Source: Mesorhizobium loti (lineage in GTDB: Bacteria > Pseudomonadota > Alphaproteobacteria > Rhizobiales > Rhizobiaceae). Taken from it: a DNA stretch of 64,000 nt. The notes beneath the pieces are model-generated. The model ran no database searches, had not been told where the DNA came from, and was given only the letters and a program-made list of their open reading frames with translations. Position 1 is the stretch's first letter; each line of letters starts with the position of its first letter. The stretch spans positions 3,853,001-3,917,000 of the forward strand of contig AP017605.1 in the NCBI GenBank assembly GCA_002356515.1, written 5' to 3'. The position numbers were made by a program, and so were the translations under genes. Positions 18,277 through 25,853 of this stretch are shown here, in pieces.

Positions 18277-18730
18277 ATGGATCAATCTTACGACAGACGT
18301 GGGTACCCCCAGCCCTCGACCAACCCTAGCGTCATCACGACGCGAAACCTTTGACTTGAATCAAGCTCGGCCAGCCGGGGAGGCGGTAATGTCCTGCATC
18401 AACCGTCGGTCTGTGGAGGGCAGGCGTCTGGTGGCTTCATGCGCTACGGCGTTTGCCGCCGCGATCGCACGATATTTCGTGCGGCAACGTCCATCGAATC
18501 AGGATCAATGGTTCTGCGTCTGGCGCATTGAGCAAAGGGGCGTCAATTGGACTTATGGCGATGGCCGCTGCCGGAATCGGCGCTATTTTTTTTGAAAGCC
18601 ATCCCATTAGACTGGCGTTCTCAAATCAGTTTTTTCTGTGTGTTGTGACAAGGCGTTTCGGCGGGGGCGACCGAAGGCGCTATATGGATTCCTGAGTCGA
18701 AATGAAGAATTCGCCTGTGAAAGCAAAGAC
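18277..18730. other. 454-base intergenic region with FNR box, no convincing gene
   Basis: The region separates the minus-strand kinase operon from the plus-strand regulator gene. It holds the FNR/FixK box at 18351-18364. A possible 98-codon ORF at 18299-18595 has unnatural composition and no ribosome site, so it is not called. A TATATGG at 18680-18686 may be part of the promoter of the downstream regulator. Confidence 0.6.
18351..18364. promoter_or_regulatory. FNR/FixK-type anaerobox
   Basis: TTGACTTGAATCAA matches the consensus TTGAY-N4-RTCAA exactly. On the minus strand a TAGGGT about 30 bases away could be the -10 for the small ORF at 18276. On the plus strand TAATGT at 18387-18392 is similarly placed. 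In rhizobia such boxes respond to low oxygen through FnrN or FixK. Confidence 0.65.
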
Positions 18731-19480
18731 GTGTCCATTCGCGAGAACCTCGCTGCAAATCTCAGACGGCTCTGCAAGGACCATGCCTCCGTTAGCGCGG
18801 TATGCCGTGAGTTGGGTATCAACCGCACGCAGTTCGAGCGTTACCTGCAGGGGCAGACCGTACCGAACAAGGCCACTGCCAAGCTGATCTGCGACTACTT
18901 CCGCATCGACGAAGCGGAACTCTACCAGGACCCTGGTGCCCCCGAGCCCAGGGACCCCGGCCTGCCGCCGATTTCCGAAAGCCTGTTCAACCAGATGATC
19001 CGCCCACCCGCGCCATCGATCGCGGGCGGCACCTATTTCACCTACTTTTCGATCCCGGCCCGTTCCGACCTCTTGATGCGGTCGGTGACCTTCGTGCGGC
19101 GCGAAGCCGAACTGGTCACATTCCGCCGGGTGACCGGATGGTCAGAGCGCCGTGGCTCCACATGGGCGCGGGCGCGCGGCAACCACTATGGCGTGGCGAT
19201 CTCGCGCCTGAACTGGATCTATTTCAGCGGCGTCAACCGACGCCAGACCGGCGAACCCTCGCTGATCTCCGTGCAGTGGGCGCCCATCTCCGAACCGGTG
19301 CTGATGGGCAAGGCCATGCTTCTGACCGAGGCTGGACCGGCATTCGTATCGGTCATCATGCGGCAGGATATGTCCGGTATCCGGCCACGACATGCGATCC
19401 GCATGGCGCATGTCATTAAGCTTGACGATCCGAGCATCGATCAGCTCGTCGTCAGCCTTGCCCGGGACGGGTTGGGCTAG
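18731..19480 (+). CDS. XRE-like helix-turn-helix transcriptional regulator
   Basis: This 249-residue protein has an N-terminal helix-turn-helix (ENLAANLRRLCKDHASVSAV and CRELGINRTQFERYLQG, about residues 5-45), then VPNKATAKLICDYFRIDEAE, typical of lambda-repressor-like domains. The C-terminal half (about 95-249) is a beta-rich domain I cannot assign; it may bind a ligand. The GTG start gives MSIRENLAANL; further in-frame codons upstream are unsupported. It lies directly upstream of, and codirectional with, the peptide-SagB operon and is its likely regulator. Confidence 0.8.
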   Translation: MSIRENLAANLRRLCKDHASVSAVCRELGINRTQFERYLQGQTVPNKATAKLICDYFRIDEAELYQDPGAPEPRDPGLPPISESLFNQMIRPPAPSIAGGTYFTYFSIPARSDLLMRSVTFVRREAELVTFRRVTGWSERRGSTWARARGNHYGVAISRLNWIYFSGVNRRQTGEPSLISVQWAPISEPVLMGKAMLLTEAGPAFVSVIMRQDMSGIRPRHAIRMAHVIKLDDPSIDQLVVSLARDGLG

Positions 19481-19563
19481 CTGTCCGGTTACGCTAAATA
19501 AGAATAAGAATATCCCGAAAAAGCGTATGCTAGCGACTGCCTACTCCATATCTGAGCAAAATC

Positions 19564-19602
19564 GATATTTTAGACTTTAACGCCAAGAAAGATATTTTAG
19601 AC
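19564..19602 (+). promoter_or_regulatory. Direct-repeat candidate operator in AT-rich promoter region
   Basis: The 12-base sequence GATATTTTAGAC occurs twice, at 19564-19575 and 19591-19602, 27 bases apart, in an AT-rich stretch unlike the rest of the window. It lies upstream of the peptide ORF and may bind the neighbouring XRE-like regulator. Confidence 0.45.
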
Positions 19603-19664
19603 CACGTTGTCTTTACTACAATTTTAACAAACCATTAACTCTTTCGACCTTACCTTTCTTCACG

Positions 19665-19710
19665 CAGATCCCCCTGTGGGGATCTTTCAACAGATCCCAC
19701 TGGGGGGTCG
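19665..19710 (+). promoter_or_regulatory. Two tandem dyads just before the peptide ribosome site
   Basis: CAGATCCCCCTGTGGGGATC (19665-19684) and CAGATCCCACTGGGGGGTCG (19691-19710) repeat with a 26-base period. The first contains a perfect 7-bp stem with a 4-base loop, the second a stem with one G-U pair. They may be two repressor sites or, in the mRNA leader, two hairpins directly before the ribosome site at 19713-19719. Confidence 0.5.
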
Positions 19711-19724
19711 GGAAAGGGACGAAA

Positions 19725-19820
19725 ATGGCCAAAAAAGTGAACAATGCCCCGAAGCTGACGGTCGCCGCAGGCACGCAGACCGTCTTCTTCTCGCAGGGCA
19801 TGCACTACAACAAGCGCTGA
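19725..19820 (+). CDS. 31-residue basic peptide, candidate RiPP precursor
   Basis: This ORF is too short for usual gene finders. It has AAAGGGA 5 bases before its ATG, begins MAKKVNNAPK and ends SQGMHYNKR. It has five basic and no acidic residues, three Thr (12, 17, 19), one Ser (23), aromatic residues F21, F22 and Y28, and no Cys. A stem-loop follows the stop codon, then a SagB/ThcOx-type dehydrogenase gene 66 bases on. Its size, position and the modifying-enzyme neighbour suggest a precursor peptide. No known precursor family was recognised; it could also be a leader or regulatory peptide. Confidence 0.6.
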   Translation: MAKKVNNAPKLTVAAGTQTVFFSQGMHYNKR

Positions 19821-19828
19821 AGTCGTTC

Positions 19829-19859
19829 GGCGCCGATCGGCTCTTCGCTTGTCGGCGCC
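19829..19859 (+). terminator. Intercistronic stem-loop after the peptide ORF (partial terminator or mRNA stabiliser)
   Basis: GGCGCCGA and TCGGCGCC form a perfect 8-bp stem with a 15-base loop, starting 9 bases after the peptide stop. There is no T-run. Such hairpins after small precursor genes often let the peptide be made in excess over its enzyme. Confidence 0.5.
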
Positions 19860-19886
19860 TCACACTCGCAAACGGCATTCAGCATC

Positions 19887-20951
19887 ATGAAAATGCGCTC
19901 TTCAAAAACGCTTGTTTTCTATCCCGGGACCAACAAGGTCACGGCCTGCAACTTCCTGACCAGAAGCGTCTTCGAATGCAGCCCCGAGGTGATCGGCCTT
20001 CTTGCATCCTGGGACGAATGGGCCTCCACAGCGGAAATCGCACGCACCCACGGATGGTCGAAATCCGACCTCAATGCCGTCGTCCCGCAGTTGCTTGATT
20101 TTTCCGCACTGGTCACCGCCGGTTCGCCGCTGGCCGAACAGGAAACGAAATTCTCAGGACAGTGGAACTGGGGCATCCCGACCGCGCTGATGCATTTCTG
20201 CGTCCAGGACTCGGAGTTCATGACCATTGAACAGGCCGAGGCACGCCAGATCGAACGCGCCGGTCACGTCGCTCAGCCCGACCTCCTGCTCAAGAATGCC
20301 ACGGGTGCCATCCGGCTGCCGAACGCACTCGACGACAACGAACTTCTGAGCCTGATGGCGCGGCGCCGCACCAACCGCACCGCGGCCGCGCCCACCATCA
20401 CCGCGCAGCAGCTTTCCGACTGCCTGTTCGCCGGCATGGGTATTACCGGCGAAACCAGCAACTGCGTCGGGGCCCTGCCGCTTGGCATGACCCCTTCGGG
20501 CGGGGCACGCAACCCCTATGAGGCCTATGTGGTTGTGCTTGGCGTCGAGGGTCTGGAGCCCGGCGTCTATCATTATTCGGCCGCCGATCACGACCTCGGC
20601 AGGATCTCGGCCAACCATCTGCCGAAGATCTCCGAACTGGTCGGCGGGCAGGAATGGGCTGACGCCATGCCGTGCCTGATCCTGCTTTGCGCCAGGCTCG
20701 ACCGCACCATGTGGAAATATGAGGATGCCAACGCCTATCGCGTCGTGCTGATCGAGGCCGGCCATATCGGTCAGAACATGATGCTGGCGGCGACCAGGCA
20801 CGGTCTGTCGGCCTGCCCGACGGCAGCGCTCAGCCATTCGGTGATCAAGCGCCTTCTCGGCCTCGACCGCCTCACCGACGCACCCATCTATGCGTTGACC
20901 CTTTCGACCCCGGAACCAAGCCCGCATTCGGCGGGTCAGTCACTTAATTAG
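19887..20951 (+). CDS. SagB/ThcOx-type flavin-dependent dehydrogenase
   Basis: This 354-residue protein has an N-terminal winged-helix-like region (about 1-130, including SVFECSPEVIGLLASWDEWA) and a C-terminal FMN nitroreductase-fold domain (about 150-340). FMN-contact blocks are RRRTNRTA (159-166), PSGGARNPYEAYV (203-215), EGLEPGVYHY (221-230), and KYEDANAYRVVLIEAGHIGQN (277-297). SagB-type enzymes oxidise azolines to azoles in peptide natural products. No YcaO cyclodehydratase is present nearby, so the substrate chemistry here is open. The start ATG at 19887 has a weak ribosome site; an ATG at 19893 is also possible. Confidence 0.88.
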   Translation: MKMRSSKTLVFYPGTNKVTACNFLTRSVFECSPEVIGLLASWDEWASTAEIARTHGWSKSDLNAVVPQLLDFSALVTAGSPLAEQETKFSGQWNWGIPTALMHFCVQDSEFMTIEQAEARQIERAGHVAQPDLLLKNATGAIRLPNALDDNELLSLMARRRTNRTAAAPTITAQQLSDCLFAGMGITGETSNCVGALPLGMTPSGGARNPYEAYVVVLGVEGLEPGVYHYSAADHDLGRISANHLPKISELVGGQEWADAMPCLILLCARLDRTMWKYEDANAYRVVLIEAGHIGQNMMLAATRHGLSACPTAALSHSVIKRLLGLDRLTDAPIYALTLSTPEPSPHSAGQSLN

Positions 20952-21019
20952 CCGTCTTATTATATCTGTTGTAGCCGGTACGCGTTCCCTGAGTTCCACC
21001 CAGATGACAGGAGAGGCAC

Positions 21020-21265
21020 GTGGCAAATCAGTCCCTACGTCAGTCAGAGATCGATAGCCTTCAATATATCGCGACGATGAGCAATGAGCTGGTGCAGATG
21101 GCCGAAGCAAGCCGTTTTCCCATGATCTCTTATCTGCTCGGCATGGCCTATGCCGAAGCCTTCGATGTCCTGCGCGGCGCGCGGCCGGCAAGGCATGCCC
21201 AGCTCAGCGGCAACCCGATGCACTCCAAGCCAAAGGAAAACCACGCTCAGCCAAGGAGAGCGTAG
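21020..21265 (+). CDS. Small helical protein of the SagB operon (81 aa)
   Basis: The GTG start has GGAGAGG four bases upstream. The 81-residue protein has one main helical stretch (EIDSLQYIATMSNELVQM and FPMISYLLGMAYAEAFDVL) and a basic, Pro/His-rich tail. There is no signal peptide, and the hydrophobic part is amphipathic. It starts 68 bases after sagB and is followed after 3 bases by the next small gene. No family is recognised; it is a possible partner or regulator of the dehydrogenase. Confidence 0.68.
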   Translation: MANQSLRQSEIDSLQYIATMSNELVQMAEASRFPMISYLLGMAYAEAFDVLRGARPARHAQLSGNPMHSKPKENHAQPRRA

Positions 21266-21268
21266 CGG

Positions 21269-21538
21269 ATGCAAGCATCAGCCCTGTGCGCGCCGGCAGG
21301 CTCTACGCCGAACCGGTGGGGGACACTGTGCGCGCTGCAAGGCCTGCTGCCGCTCCTGAAAAAGGCCGCCGCCGACCTTGACCGGCCCGACATGGTCTAC
21401 TGGTTCGCGCAGGCCGACGCCGGGCTTGCCAACATCATCAGGGGCCGGCCATCCGATGCCGCGGCGATCCCCGCCTTGATCGCCCGCAGCCCGCAAATGG
21501 ACTTTATGCATAAAGATTTGAGGGGGCCCCACCAATGA
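21269..21538 (+). CDS. Small helical protein of the SagB operon (89 aa)
   Basis: This 89-residue protein with an AAGGAG site upstream contains the helical block LQGLLPLLKKAAADLDR and PDMVYWFAQADAGLANIIRG. Two Cys lie in the N-terminal 25 residues. No family is recognised. Its stop overlaps the ATG of the next gene (ATGA), so it is translationally coupled. Confidence 0.65.
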   Translation: MQASALCAPAGSTPNRWGTLCALQGLLPLLKKAAADLDRPDMVYWFAQADAGLANIIRGRPSDAAAIPALIARSPQMDFMHKDLRGPHQ

Positions 21539-21855
21539 ACATGATCGCACCCATCAGGAGCGCCGACGCCAGGGACAGCGTCTTTGGTCGGCTCCAGGCC
21601 CTGATCGCCAGCCGGCCGGCATCGCCGGATGCCGCACGCGTCGAGGCCCGGCACCTGATTTCCCTGGCGATGGCCGACACCTGGCAGGCCGACAGCCTGT
21701 GGGGCGCGGCGGACGCCTTTCACGCCCATTTCGATTTCATGATGCAGACCATTGGGATCAATGGCGCCGACGATCCGAACCTCAGGATCCTGCGCACGAA
21801 ATGCCGCTTCTACCTGGAGCAGGTCGAAGCCCTGTGCCAGTCAATGAGCCACTGA
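21535..21855 (+). CDS. Small helical protein of the SagB operon (106 aa)
   Basis: This 106-residue protein is predicted largely helical (DSVFGRLQALIASRPASPDA, ARHLISLAMADTWQADSLWG, FDFMMQTIGINGADDPNLRI). It has a C-terminal Cys-containing helix, CRFYLEQVEALCQSMSH. The ATG overlaps the preceding stop. It is the last gene of the operon, convergent with tonB 57 bases on. No family is recognised. Confidence 0.68.
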   Translation: MNMIAPIRSADARDSVFGRLQALIASRPASPDAARVEARHLISLAMADTWQADSLWGAADAFHAHFDFMMQTIGINGADDPNLRILRTKCRFYLEQVEALCQSMSH

Positions 21856-21912
21856 CTGCGGTTCTTACGGAGGTCGCACGCTACCAGTATATGGTCGCGC
21901 CAAGCCCTTGCT

Positions 21913-22863
21913 CTAATTCCGCAAATTGAACACGAACGGCGCCGTGCGGCTGACGCGCGCGCCGAGTCGCGGCGGCGGGGCCGGCACCGTTGCGCCCTGC
22001 AGCACGGCGAGCGCGGCGCGGTCGAGGTCAGGATCGCCCGAAGAACGGGCCACGCGGGCCGACATCACCCTGCCGGATGCATCCACCGTGAAGGTCACGT
22101 TCACATTGCCCTGCGCGCCCCTGGATTTCGCGGCACTGGGATAACGCTTGTGCCGATTGATCCATGCCGTCAGCCGGGATTCCCACTTGGCCGGGCTGAC
22201 GCCTGAAACCCCGGCCGCCGATTTCGGCGCGGCCGCCCTGGCCGCCGGCTTTGTCTCGGCGCTTGCGGTGGCAACGGTCTTTGCCGGCTCGGCCTCTTCC
22301 TTCTTTGGCCGCGGCTTGGGCTTTTCGACCGGCTTTTTCGCCTTGGCCTGGACCGGTTTCTTTTCCTTGGGCTCCTCGACCGGCTTTGGCTGCGGCAGCG
22401 GAACGACGACCTCTGGCGTCACGGCCTCGGCGATGTCGGGAATGACCGCATCCGGCGGCGGCTGATCGACCGGTTCGGCCTCGGCTGTCTCGGTCTGCTC
22501 GGTCTTGTCGGGCGGCACCGTTTCCGGTTGCTCGACGGTCGGCTCGGCCTGTTCGGCCACTTTCTCGGGCTCGGCCTCAGTGACCTTTTCGGTCTCCTCG
22601 ACGGGTTTGGTCTGGTCGGGCATCGCCGCATCCAGCATCGCGGCCTGTACGGGCACCGCCGGCGTCACCACCATCGGCGCCATTTCGATCACCGGGGCCG
22701 GCGGCGGCCCGCCATCCATCTCGATCGGACTGAAGCTCTGCACCGCATAGGCGACCGCGACATGGGCGCCAAGCACCAGCACCGCCGCACCCGTCCACAA
22801 GCCAAGATCGCGCCAGCCGAAGCGCGACAACTGCATCGTGGGCAAGGCGGCGGACTGTCTCAT
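21913..22863 (-). CDS. tonB: Energy transducer TonB
   Basis: This 316-residue protein has one N-terminal membrane anchor (about 20-41: LGLWTGAAVLVLGAHVAVAY) and a long periplasm-spanning Pro/Glu/Lys-rich region (about 60-200). The C-terminal TonB domain (about 222-316) has KWESRLTAWINRHKRYPSAA and GNVNVTFTVDASGRVMSARV. With ExbB and ExbD it transmits proton-motive force to outer-membrane receptors. Its ATG overlaps the exbD stop (ATGA). It is the last gene of an iron-type operon. Confidence 0.95.
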   Translation of the reverse strand: MRQSAALPTMQLSRFGWRDLGLWTGAAVLVLGAHVAVAYAVQSFSPIEMDGGPPPAPVIEMAPMVVTPAVPVQAAMLDAAMPDQTKPVEETEKVTEAEPEKVAEQAEPTVEQPETVPPDKTEQTETAEAEPVDQPPPDAVIPDIAEAVTPEVVVPLPQPKPVEEPKEKKPVQAKAKKPVEKPKPRPKKEEAEPAKTVATASAETKPAARAAAPKSAAGVSGVSPAKWESRLTAWINRHKRYPSAAKSRGAQGNVNVTFTVDASGRVMSARVARSSGDPDLDRAALAVLQGATVPAPPPRLGARVSRTAPFVFNLRN

Positions 22864-23327
22864 GGCGCGGCCGATCCCGCTGGAGCGGGTGCCGGTGCAT
22901 CGGCCGCGGGCGCCGTCTCCAGCCCGACCAGTGCGATCTTCAGATAGCCGGCGCCGCGCAGCAGGTTCATCGCCTCCATCAGGTCGCCATAGGCGACCGC
23001 CTTGTCGGCGCGCAGGAAGATGCGCGTCTGCTTGTCGCCCTTGGTCTTGGCTTCCAGCGTCGCCGCGAAGGCCGGACGCGGCACGCTGTCGTTGCCGATC
23101 GCCAGCGTAAGATCATCCTTCAAGGTCAGGAACAGCGGCGTTTCGGGCCGGGGCGCCGGCGTCGCGGTCGAGCCCGGCAAGTCGACATTGACGTCCACCG
23201 TCGCCAGCGGTGCGGCGACCATGAAGATGATCAGCAGCACCAGGATGACGTCAATGAAGGGCGTGACGTTGATCTCGTGGCTCTCCTCGAGATCGTCGTC
23301 CATGATCTGTCGGATTCTGCTTCCCAT
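22860..23327 (-). CDS. exbD: Biopolymer transport protein ExbD
   Basis: This 155-residue protein has a single membrane helix (PFIDVILVLLIIFMVAAPLA) with the conserved Asp in the ExbD/TolR motif NVTPFIDV. It is followed by a periplasmic domain (DVNVDLPGSTATPAP, FLRADKAVAYGDLMEAMNLL). It is the proton-channel partner of ExbB in the TonB motor. The ATG at 23325-23327 lies 7 bases after the exbB stop; an ATG at 23303 (MDDDLEE) is an alternative. Confidence 0.94.
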   Translation of the reverse strand: MGSRIRQIMDDDLEESHEINVTPFIDVILVLLIIFMVAAPLATVDVNVDLPGSTATPAPRPETPLFLTLKDDLTLAIGNDSVPRPAFAATLEAKTKGDKQTRIFLRADKAVAYGDLMEAMNLLRGAGYLKIALVGLETAPAADAPAPAPAGSAAP

Positions 23328-23334
23328 GGCGTCG

Positions 23335-24333
23335 CTACTCCGCCGCCAGCGCCGTCGCCGGCGCGACCGTGCGCAAATCCAGGTCACGGCTGACCAGCCT
23401 CTCGACGCCCGCCGAGGCATCGGCGAGTATCTGCCGGTAGCCGGCAATCGAGCGGGCGAAGACGTTGTAGATGACGACGGCCGGTATCGCCGCGACAAGA
23501 CCCATCGCGGTTGCCAGCAATGCCTCGGCGATGCCGGGCGCGACCACGGCCAGATTGGTGGTCTGCGCCTGCGAAATGCCGATGAAGGCGTTCATGATGC
23601 CCCAAACCGTGCCGAACAGGCCGACGAAGGGTGCCGTGGAACCGATCGTCGCCAGCATGCCGGTGCCGCGTGACATGCGCCGCGACGCTGCCGCCTCGAT
23701 GCGCGACAGGCGCGAAGAGACCCGTTCCTTCAGCCCGTCGCCACCGACATGGTCGAGCGCCCCGGCCGAAAGCGCGGCCTCTTCCTCGGCCGCCCGCACC
23801 AGAAGCGCGCCAGGGCCGCCGCTACGGTCGAGCGCGCGGCTGGCCTGCTTCAAGGTGGCGGCCTCGCCGATCGCGCGGACGGCACTGCTGATGCGCAGCT
23901 TGCCGCCGAAAATCTCCAGCGATTTGGCCAGCCATATCGTCCAGGTGACAAGCGAGGCGAAGGCCAGTCCGACCATCACCGCTTTCACGATGATGTCGGC
24001 GGCCATGAACATGCCCCATGGCGACAGATCGTGCGGCAGGCTCAGCTCCATCGCCCCCGCGGGCGCGGCCCCGGTCGGTGCCGCCGGCGCCATGGTGGCC
24101 GGTGCTGCGGCCGCCGGTGTGGCAGGCGCTGGTGTAGAGGGTGCCGGTGCGACAGGCGCTGGTGCGAGTGGAGCAGCAGGTGCCATCGCTGTGGGCGCGG
24201 CGGGTTCCTCGACTGCCGGGGCAGCGCCAGCCGGCTGTTCCTGGGCCGTGGCGCTGCCGCCTGCCAGGATGACGGATGCGACCAACACGGCCAACAAACT
24301 GGTTCTAGACAACCGCTTCTTCCTTGTTCCCAC
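23335..24333 (-). CDS. exbB: TonB-system ExbB proton channel
   Basis: This 332-residue protein has a signal segment ([21 protein letters not shown]) and then an unusually long Ala/Pro-rich periplasmic region (about 32-95). The MotA/TolQ/ExbB domain carries three membrane segments, with [13 protein letters not shown] and [20 protein letters not shown]. The Ala/Pro extension is known in alphaproteobacterial ExbB. The start is GTG at 24331-24333. It lies 36 bases downstream of the ATPase gene. Confidence 0.93.
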   Translation of the reverse strand: MGTRKKRLSRTSLLAVLVASVILAGGSATAQEQPAGAAPAVEEPAAPTAMAPAAPLAPAPVAPAPSTPAPATPAAAAPATMAPAAPTGAAPAGAMELSLPHDLSPWGMFMAADIIVKAVMVGLAFASLVTWTIWLAKSLEIFGGKLRISSAVRAIGEAATLKQASRALDRSGGPGALLVRAAEEEAALSAGALDHVGGDGLKERVSSRLSRIEAAASRRMSRGTGMLATIGSTAPFVGLFGTVWGIMNAFIGISQAQTTNLAVVAPGIAEALLATAMGLVAAIPAVVIYNVFARSIAGYRQILADASAGVERLVSRDLDLRTVAPATALAAE

Positions 24334-24369
24334 AGCGGCCAGCCGCTTTCTGTTTCCCGCCGCCTCGGC

Positions 24370-25161
24370 CTACTGCACGTAGCCGACGGGCTGGCCGGTG
24401 ACGGGATGCGCGAACACGCCCATCTCGACGCCGAAAATGCCCTTGAGCACGTCGCCGCGCATGATTTCGCCTGGCGTGCCGCGGGTCAGCAGCTTGCCGT
24501 CCTTCAGCGCGATCAGCTCGTCGCAATAGCGCGCCGCCATGTTGGGATCGTGCAGCACGACGACGACGCACAGGTCGCGTTTGCGGCTGAGTTCCTTGAC
24601 CAGCCCCAGCACCTCGACCTGATGGGCGATGTCGAGTGCTGAGATCGGCTCGTCGAGCAACATGACGCCGGCATTCTGCGCCACCAGCATGGCAAGCCAG
24701 GCGCGCTGGCGCTCGCCGCCGGACAATTCATCGACCAGCCGGTCGGCAAAACCGTCCATGTCGGTCAGCGCAAGCGCCTCCTCGACATGGCGCCTGTCTT
24801 CCGCGCTGAAGCGGCCGAGCGCGCCATGCCAGGGATAGCGCCCGAGCGTCGCCAGTTCGCGCACGGTGAGGCCGGTTGCGGCCGGCGTCGTCTGCGGCAG
24901 ATAGGCGAGCGCGCGGGCGAGCTCACGGGCGCCCCATTGCGGCAGCGGCCGTTTGACGAAAGTGATGGCGCCCGAGCTTGCCGGCTGCTGGCGGGCCAAA
25001 AGCTTGATCAGCGTCGACTTGCCCGAACCATTGTGACCGATTAGCCCGTAGACGCGCGAGCGTTGCAGTTCGAGCGAAACCGGACCGAGCAGCGTCCGCT
25101 CGCCGACGGCAAACCGCACCGCGTCGATATGAAAGGCCGTCTCGGCTCCAGCCACGGTCAT
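24370..25161 (-). CDS. Iron(III)/siderophore ABC transporter ATP-binding protein (FhuC type)
   Basis: This 263-residue ATPase has Walker A GHNGSGKST (42-50), Q-loop YLPQTTPAATG, signature ELSGGERQRAWLAML and Walker B VMLLDEPISALD. It resembles FhuC/FepC ATPases for ferric siderophores. The partner permease and binding protein are not in the window. Being the first gene in an operon with exbB, exbD and tonB and standing behind an iron box argue for iron uptake. Confidence 0.9.
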   Translation of the reverse strand: MTVAGAETAFHIDAVRFAVGERTLLGPVSLELQRSRVYGLIGHNGSGKSTLIKLLARQQPASSGAITFVKRPLPQWGARELARALAYLPQTTPAATGLTVRELATLGRYPWHGALGRFSAEDRRHVEEALALTDMDGFADRLVDELSGGERQRAWLAMLVAQNAGVMLLDEPISALDIAHQVEVLGLVKELSRKRDLCVVVVLHDPNMAARYCDELIALKDGKLLTRGTPGEIMRGDVLKGIFGVEMGVFAHPVTGQPVGYVQ

Positions 25162-25237
25162 GGTTCTTCTCCGGTGCGGCCGCCCGCATTTCCAATTTCT
25201 GGCCTCGGCGGTCCGATGCCCGGTTGACTATGAAACA

Positions 25238-25252
25238 TGACCTTACTAGTCA
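25238..25252. promoter_or_regulatory. RirA-type iron-responsive operator (IRO box)
   Basis: TGACCTTACTAGTCA is an exact TGA-N9-TCA, the iron-responsive operator described for rhizobia. It lies 77 bases upstream of the FhuC-like start and would repress the tonB operon under iron sufficiency. It may also have served the now decayed receptor gene on the other strand, whose remains begin about 110 bases away. Confidence 0.6.
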
Positions 25253-25362
25253 ACATTGAAGATGACTGCAACAATCAACAAATCGTCGTGGCAGTCAATA
25301 TCGCGGCGAAATTCGCAAAGGCGGGGGCGCAGCGGATGATCACTGGACGGGAACCGATCTGG

Positions 25363-25580
25363 CGGAGTGAACCTGTGCGCAAGGGCCTGCTGATCGCAAC
25401 GACACGCCGCTGATCGAGACGCCGCAGTCGATCTCGGTGATCGCCCAGGACTAGATCGAGGCGCAGGCGATTGACAATCTCGGCGGCGTCCTGCGCTACA
25501 CGCCCGGCGCCACCGGCGATCTCTACGGCACCGACAATCGCGGCCTCGGCCTGCAACTGCGCGGCATTTCGAACGCCAAT
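25363..25580 (+). pseudogene. TonB-dependent siderophore receptor remnant (plug domain)
   Basis: In one frame the conceptual translation reads NDTPLIETPQSISVIAQD, then a TAG stop at 25454-25456, then IEAQAIDNLGGVLRYTPGAT and NRGLGLQLRGISNANE. This is the plug start of TonB-dependent siderophore receptors. The stop is one change from CAG (family Gln). The signal sequence and the whole barrel are missing; similarity fades after about 25580. The gene is broken and truncated at both ends. Confidence 0.88.
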
Positions 25581-25756
25581 GAACCTAAAATCAGCTTTTG
25601 CTCTTATGTGCGGGTTTCAAGGCTTGGATGCAGGAACTATCAGAATTCAGGACATTTCAGTTTCGGCAATGTCTAGGGGTCGGCGAGAGGTTTCCACCTG
25701 CGATAGAATAGCTGGCATCAAACGGCACATGCTGCCGCGTGGCATGCCTCGCCCCA

Positions 25757-25783
25757 AAGCCCGCCAGCGGAGCCAGCGGGCTT
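25757..25783 (-). terminator. Probable terminator of the Gly/Asp/His-rich protein gene
   Basis: AAGCCCGC and GCGGGCTT form an 8-bp stem with an 11-base loop, about 70-100 bases after the stop at 25854. On the minus strand the stem ends in TTT. The T-run is short, so strength is uncertain. Confidence 0.45.
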
Positions 25784-25853
25784 GAGTATGAGGTGTCCAT
25801 ATCAGGGTCAGCTTAGAAAGGTCGCCGATGCCGCCAACCTGACAGTCGCGCTA

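Larger units (their letters stand above)
25162..25853. other. Gene-poor region between iron operon and secreted protein gene
   Basis: This 692-base stretch holds the iron box at 25238-25252, the decayed receptor at about 25363-25580 and a stem-loop at 25757-25783. The remainder (about 25590-25750) shows no recognisable coding sequence; I see no transposase or repeat in it that explains the receptor loss. Confidence 0.6.

Noticed and set aside
18299..18595. 98-codon ORF in the FNR-box region
   Set aside because: No ribosome site, Arg/Trp-rich unnatural composition and no family likeness; the FNR box lies inside it.
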